DNA of 64,000 nt. Origin: Gonocerus acuteangulatus (lineage: Eukaryota; Arthropoda; Insecta; Hemiptera; Coreidae). The position numbers and the translations under genes were made by a program. Numbering within the stretch: the first letter of the stretch is position 1; every line of letters begins with the position of its first letter. The stretch lies in the NCBI GenBank assembly GCA_946811695.1, contig OX328123.1:17450213-17514212 (forward strand), read 5' to 3'. The notes below the pieces were generated by a model, which saw nothing but the letters and a program-made list of their open reading frames with translations, was not told the DNA's origin and ran no database searches. Positions 60,283 to 64,000 of this stretch are shown here, piece by piece.

Positions 60283-60703
60283 TGGGTATGATCATGACCT
60301 CAACCAACAAACATTTCATTTATTTATTTATCTCCTTACGCATAACGTTTCGGCCTTTACGCTATTTTAAGAACACTAGAAGATAAACAATGTAAATGTT
60401 AAATTCACATTAAATCCTCAAATTCCATCATTTATATTAATATAACCATCCTGTGTCAATATTTATATATAATTTAAAATCTTATTTTTCCTTAAAACCA
60501 GACGCCTCTTTTTTACACACTGTATTCTTGGCCGTGTAATGATCGCATAACTCTCAACAACCTAACATTCAACCTTAAAAATATTATTATATATATTATT
60601 GTTAACAGCCCAATTTCATATTAATTCCATAATTAAAACACTAAATGTAAGTTATAGGTATAAATCCACGCTATTAACACAGGCTTTCTACCATTTTGTA
60701 CCA

Positions 60704-61110
60704 TGCGAGTAGATAGCTCTTATCAAAGAAAGGCCAGCGCTCCTTAGTTAGACGGTGATTGTTGATATAAAATTGAAATAAACTGCATTACATGATTATA
60801 TAGTGATGTAAAGTCATCAATGAGTTCGAGTTATTCTAATTATTAAGACCATCAACAAATAAATTTGAGACATTATTCAAAATGGCCGTCAGAATCTGAA
60901 TGAGTCCGTGTAGCCAATTTTTCTTGAACAAAACTTTTGACCTTTTGACCAAATTTTGAAATATGACTATTTTGACCTAGCCTAGGAGATTTCCCGGATC
61001 AAGACCTACCTGTGTGACAAGTTTGGTCAAAATTGGTCAAACGGTGTAGATTTGTATAAGGAACAAACAGACATACGGACAAACAGACTGACACGTGATT
61101 TACATATATA
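60704..61110 (-). mobile_element. Helitron-like fragment
   Basis: GCGAGTAGATAGCTCTTATC, CATTACATGATTATATAGTG and TTTGTATAAGGAACAAACAG match 47693-48000. The CTAG end is missing and the other end abuts the LTR. Confidence 0.6.
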
Positions 61111-61120
61111 TCATTACATA

Positions 61121-61629
61121 TGTCATTATTAAGTGAATAAGGATGAGAGAAACGGTTGGCTGTCCATCTCTAGAGGTGTGAGAACTGCGAATCAGCAAAC
61201 GTTGCGTCTGTGTTGTTGGAACTGCACGTGGCTGATTCGTAAGATTCCCGGAAGAATTAAGACCTGACAAGAGTTTCTAGTCCAGCCACCTGCTAAAGCA
61301 GGAGTAGGGCACAAAGGGAATAAAAAGAGCTGGCTTACCTCCGACGGGTCAGAGTTCGCATCCGTTCCTGAGACTTCGGCCCAGATGCTGTTCAGAGGTA
61401 GGTCAGCTCCAAATTCTCTCTACTCTCCCCAAATGATCATATTTGATAACTCTACCTACCTGTCTCTCTCACTCAACCTTTTCTCTCATCGTAGCGATGT
61501 TTTATGACTTTTATGTATGTAATAGTGACCTCAGTGTAAATTATAGTTTTGAAAGGAATTTCCGCTTCTCTGAAATATTTCCCCATTATTATTCCTTTAA
61601 ATCCCGTCCTTGCTAATCAGTCCCTTACA
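61121..61629 (+). repeat. 5' LTR of the second element
   Basis: TGTCATTATTAAGTG to CCCTTACA. The right edge is set by the primer site. The left edge is inferred from TG and from the break in the Helitron-like fragment. The partner LTR is outside the window. Confidence 0.5.
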
Positions 61630-61630
61630 A

Positions 61631-61648
61631 TTGGTGTCAGGTTACCGG
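61631..61648 (+). other. Primer-binding site
   Basis: TTGGTGTCAGGTTACCGG, one base after the LTR. TTGGTGTCAG is a common start in gypsy-type elements. Confidence 0.55.
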
Positions 61649-61921
61649 GTATTATTTAAATGACCAGCTGCAAGCGGGCATTAGATAAGAACCCTGCTCT
61701 CGAGATAGGCCGGCGGCTGTACTGCTGACGCTGATAAGACAATTCCTCGAACTGATATCTCGGCGCTGGGTAGTTGTTCATCCAATGTCATCACGTTTCC
61801 TGGTTTAAGGACCGCCAAATACGGATATTTGGTGGTTAGCCCTGTTAGAGAGTAAAGTAATCCCTATTCATAAGTGTAACGTGTTGGGGTTCATTGGAAA
61901 CGTTGAAAATAGAGCTATACG

Positions 61922-62944
61922 ATGGTGGTAACGGAACAGCAGTTTGCCGATCTGATAACGGCATTGAATCAGGCGTTGGCTGCAAATGAACAGTTCAGGG
62001 AAGAATTCGAGAGGACAAGGCATGAGGGTAAGCAAGGAAAGAGAGCTCTTTCTCTTCAGGGAATGGTCGGTCCTTGGTCCGGTGATGATTCTGGGGTTTC
62101 AATCCAAGACTATCTCAATGGTTTAGAATTAGTGGCAACTAGCGGAAACTGGGAAGATCGTGATAAATCCCCTGTGTTAAGGATGAGACTGAAAGGGATG
62201 GTAGCGAAATTTTTAGCCAGCAGATCGGATCTCAAGGGGCCAAATGTAAAATATTCCACCATTCACGATGCACTTCTAGACCGCTTTAAAGCGACTATGC
62301 AACCTGAGCAGTTTCTCCTTCAGCTTAGTTCAATGAAACAAGAGCGTGGAGAGGATGTGAGAACTTTCGGAGATCGTTGTCGAGAGATGGGTGAACGGTC
62401 ACTCTCAGGTGAGGGTTCGAAAGAAGAAGTTATAGGGGCTCGCAAACAACTGGATAAAGTCGTCCTTACATCGTACTTAAATGGGCTCGGAGGAGAGATT
62501 GGGAGGCTGACAAGACTTGCGGTCCCAAACGATTTACAAACCGCGATTGAGAAGGCTAGAGACATTGAAACGGAGTTAAGGCGACACGAAAAGGGAATGT
62601 TTACGGTGGAGATGAATCCCCAGGATAACGAAATTCCCAGTCCCGAGGAAGTTGGACCAAGCGAAGTAAGGGTCATTGAGAGGGGCAATCCAAGTGGCTG
62701 TTATCGCTGCGGGGATACGAATCATTGGGCCAGGGGATGTCGACAAACAGAGAGGGTTAGTGATATTTCTCCCAAAAATAGTACGAATTTTTATATGTGC
62801 GGTCGTCGTGGGCATATCGCTCGCCAATGTCGTTCTAAACCCCTAGTAAAAGGAACTTCGCCTAAGAAGGCCCCAAACGCAAACGACTTGGGGAGGGCCC
62901 CGGCCCTAAGTCAGCGACAAGGGGATCGTGCTACGAATTACTAG
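61922..62944 (+). CDS. Gag polyprotein of the second element
   Basis: 340 codons. A capsid-like region (about 40-230, including LKGMVAKFLASRSDL and MKQERGEDVRTFGDRC) is followed by a basic C-terminus. One complete zinc knuckle CYRCGDTNHWARGC lies at about 260. A second one (FYMCGRRGHIARQC) has lost its first Cys. Gag would package element RNA. The ATG follows the LTR and 5' leader by about 290 bp. The frame ends at 62944 and overlaps the -1 pol frame. Confidence 0.85.
   Translation: MVVTEQQFADLITALNQALAANEQFREEFERTRHEGKQGKRALSLQGMVGPWSGDDSGVSIQDYLNGLELVATSGNWEDRDKSPVLRMRLKGMVAKFLASRSDLKGPNVKYSTIHDALLDRFKATMQPEQFLLQLSSMKQERGEDVRTFGDRCREMGERSLSGEGSKEEVIGARKQLDKVVLTSYLNGLGGEIGRLTRLAVPNDLQTAIEKARDIETELRRHEKGMFTVEMNPQDNEIPSPEEVGPSEVRVIERGNPSGCYRCGDTNHWARGCRQTERVSDISPKNSTNFYMCGRRGHIARQCRSKPLVKGTSPKKAPNANDLGRAPALSQRQGDRATNY
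62872..62878 (+). promoter_or_regulatory. Probable -1 ribosomal frameshift heptamer
   Basis: C CCA AAC lies in the gag frame and fits X XXY YYZ. The -1 frame is open from here into protease. AGGG...CCCT (62894-62907) could form a short downstream stem. Confidence 0.6.
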
Positions 62945-63891
62945 GCATAGGTGGGGGAGGTGAGAAAGGGGTAAAGGTGAGCACCTGGATAAATGGGCGG
63001 ATTCACAGGATGATAGTAGACACCGGTGCTGAATTTACTCTCATCAGGTCTCCTGTCTCAGGATCCAAATTTAGACCCGCGACTAGTAAGATTAGGGGGG
63101 GGGTGACAGGTGTGGTAGTCCCGGTGCGCGGTATTCAAACGGTGAATATCGAGGTTAAGGGCCATCGATTGTCCCACGACGTCATAGTGGCTGACGTCCG
63201 CTTAGAAGGAGATGGACTATTAGGCTTGGACTTACTAGGGAAATTAGACCTACGTTCCGGATTGTTAGTCACGGGAGCTTCGACTAAAATCGAATCCCAG
63301 CCCTCCGTTGGTACGATACCAAAGAGGGACGAGTTAAAAATGTCTGCGAACCGGGAATGGGTACGTTTCATGAGTAGGACAGCGAGAGAACTAGAAGCCA
63401 AGTTTTCAGGTCATATTGTATCCCTTCCAACTAGCGTGAAAATAGGAGCTAAGCCGATTGTCAGGGAGGAATCAAGACTCACGGGAAAGAAAGATACCAA
63501 AACCAGCTCAGCGCGCCTCCTGCGAGAGGAAACGCTTCCGGCCTTCAGTGAATCTCTATTAGAGATTTCCTTTCCAGGGAAACTAGACCAGAAGGCTGTC
63601 ATAATTGAGCCATCAAGAGCACTTCCCAATGGGATTGTAGGAGGGAGGTGCTTTAACACTCCTCGGGACGGCCGTTCGTGGATGCAGTTCGTCAATTTGA
63701 CTGCTTCGGCTGTGACATTGCCACGGCTTCTAGTGGTAGGTCTGGTAGAGAGAGATTGGGCGGAAGGCAGTGGCTCTGGTTCGGACAGGGAACGCAAAGG
63801 TGGCTCTAAAACTCCCGTTGGTTTCGCCTCGATCGTTGGCGAGAAATTGGGCCATTTAAGTGGTAGGGAAAGGAGGGATATGGAGTCCTTA
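62875..63891 (+). CDS. Pol start (aspartic protease) in the -1 frame, interrupted
   Basis: The frame is open upstream of the gag stop (GSCYELLGIG) and continues into WINGRIHRMIVDTGAEFTLI, where DTGA is the retropepsin active site. DGLLGLDLLG, the flap/ILGxD-like region, follows. Further on are RCFNTPRDG and NLTASAVTLPRLLVVG, spacer sequence usually found before RT. A SINE with its poly(T) interrupts the frame at 63892. Expression probably needs a -1 frameshift at CCCAAAC (62872-62878). Confidence 0.8.
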
Positions 63892-64000
63892 TTTTTTTTT
63901 TTTACGGCGCATCTATATCTAGGTCATTAGCGCCGACATCCAGGGTGCAGCGAGGAATTTTACCAGCGAGCCGTGGGATGATAAAATTCCTGCCGGAGGT
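63892..64000 (-). mobile_element. SINE tail inserted in pol
   Basis: Twelve T at 63892-63903, then ACGGCGCATCTATATCTAGG and GCGCCGACATCCAGGGTGCA, the same module as at 26450 and 27100. The head is beyond the window. Confidence 0.75.

Larger units (their letters stand above)
61121..63891 (+). mobile_element. Second Ty3/gypsy-type element, 5' part
   Basis: LTR, primer site, gag with a zinc knuckle, and a -1 frame beginning with an aspartic protease. It is cut by a SINE at 63892 and then by the window edge. RT and integrase are not visible, so family placement is tentative. Confidence 0.75.

Noticed and set aside
58153..61120. Search for gene 3 exon 5 (RGH motif) and exon 6
   Set aside because: No open segment with RGHLAP or APQWQ-like coding and suitable splice sites seen. 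Only transposons are recognised.

Overview
The window is eukaryotic and most likely comes from an arthropod, probably an insect. It is AT-rich. Its host genes are split by GT-AG introns. It is packed with transposable elements of animal type: Ty3/gypsy LTR elements, jockey-like LINE tails, tRNA- and 5S-rRNA-derived SINEs, DINE-1/Helentron-like and Helitron-like elements, and hAT-, mariner- and piggyBac-like elements with terminal inverted repeats. I cannot name the species.

The only host genes I can support are three tandem paralogues on the + strand. They encode secreted DNA/RNA non-specific endonucleases of the arthropod dsRNase / duplex-specific nuclease type. Gene 1 (15873-34970, 6 exons, 422 aa) and gene 2 (41552-51074, 6 exons, 408 aa) are intact by reading. 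Gene 3 (from 52059, exons 1-4 seen to 58152) runs past the right edge or is truncated, because its catalytic exon is not in the window. Exon boundaries and phases match across all three (phase 1 after exon 1, phase 0 after that). Exons 3 (219 nt), 5 (234 nt) and 6 (354 nt) are the same length wherever present. Genes 1 and 2 also share a 30-bp block just upstream of a TATA box and recognisable homologous sequence in intron 2.

Layout. 1-3994: a Mag-like gypsy element with two 133-bp LTRs, inactivated by a deletion in reverse transcriptase and a nonsense codon. 4247-11438: two inverted copies of a Helentron-like family (A) around SINE, LINE and TIR-element remnants. 12291-15122: an old MITE carrying a LINE and a SINE, whose right end has grown into a 19-copy 64-bp satellite. 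15123-34970: gene 1, with large foldback elements and satellites in its introns. 35031-41400: hairpin MITE, 14-copy 97-bp satellite, a head-to-head pair of Helentron-like family B, and a Helitron-like element. 41552-51074: gene 2. 52059-58152 and beyond: gene 3. 58238-64000: a third family B copy, an LTR-like fragment, and the 5' part of a second gypsy-type element (LTR, gag, protease) interrupted by a SINE.

The biological theme is a small cluster of secreted nucleases, probably acting outside cells (saliva or gut lumen in relatives), expanded by tandem duplication and then enlarged by transposons. Gene 1 pre-mRNA would carry kilobase-scale inverted repeats able to form long dsRNA, although the gene encodes a nuclease of a dsRNA-degrading family. 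At least three minisatellites in the window lie at or between transposon ends.
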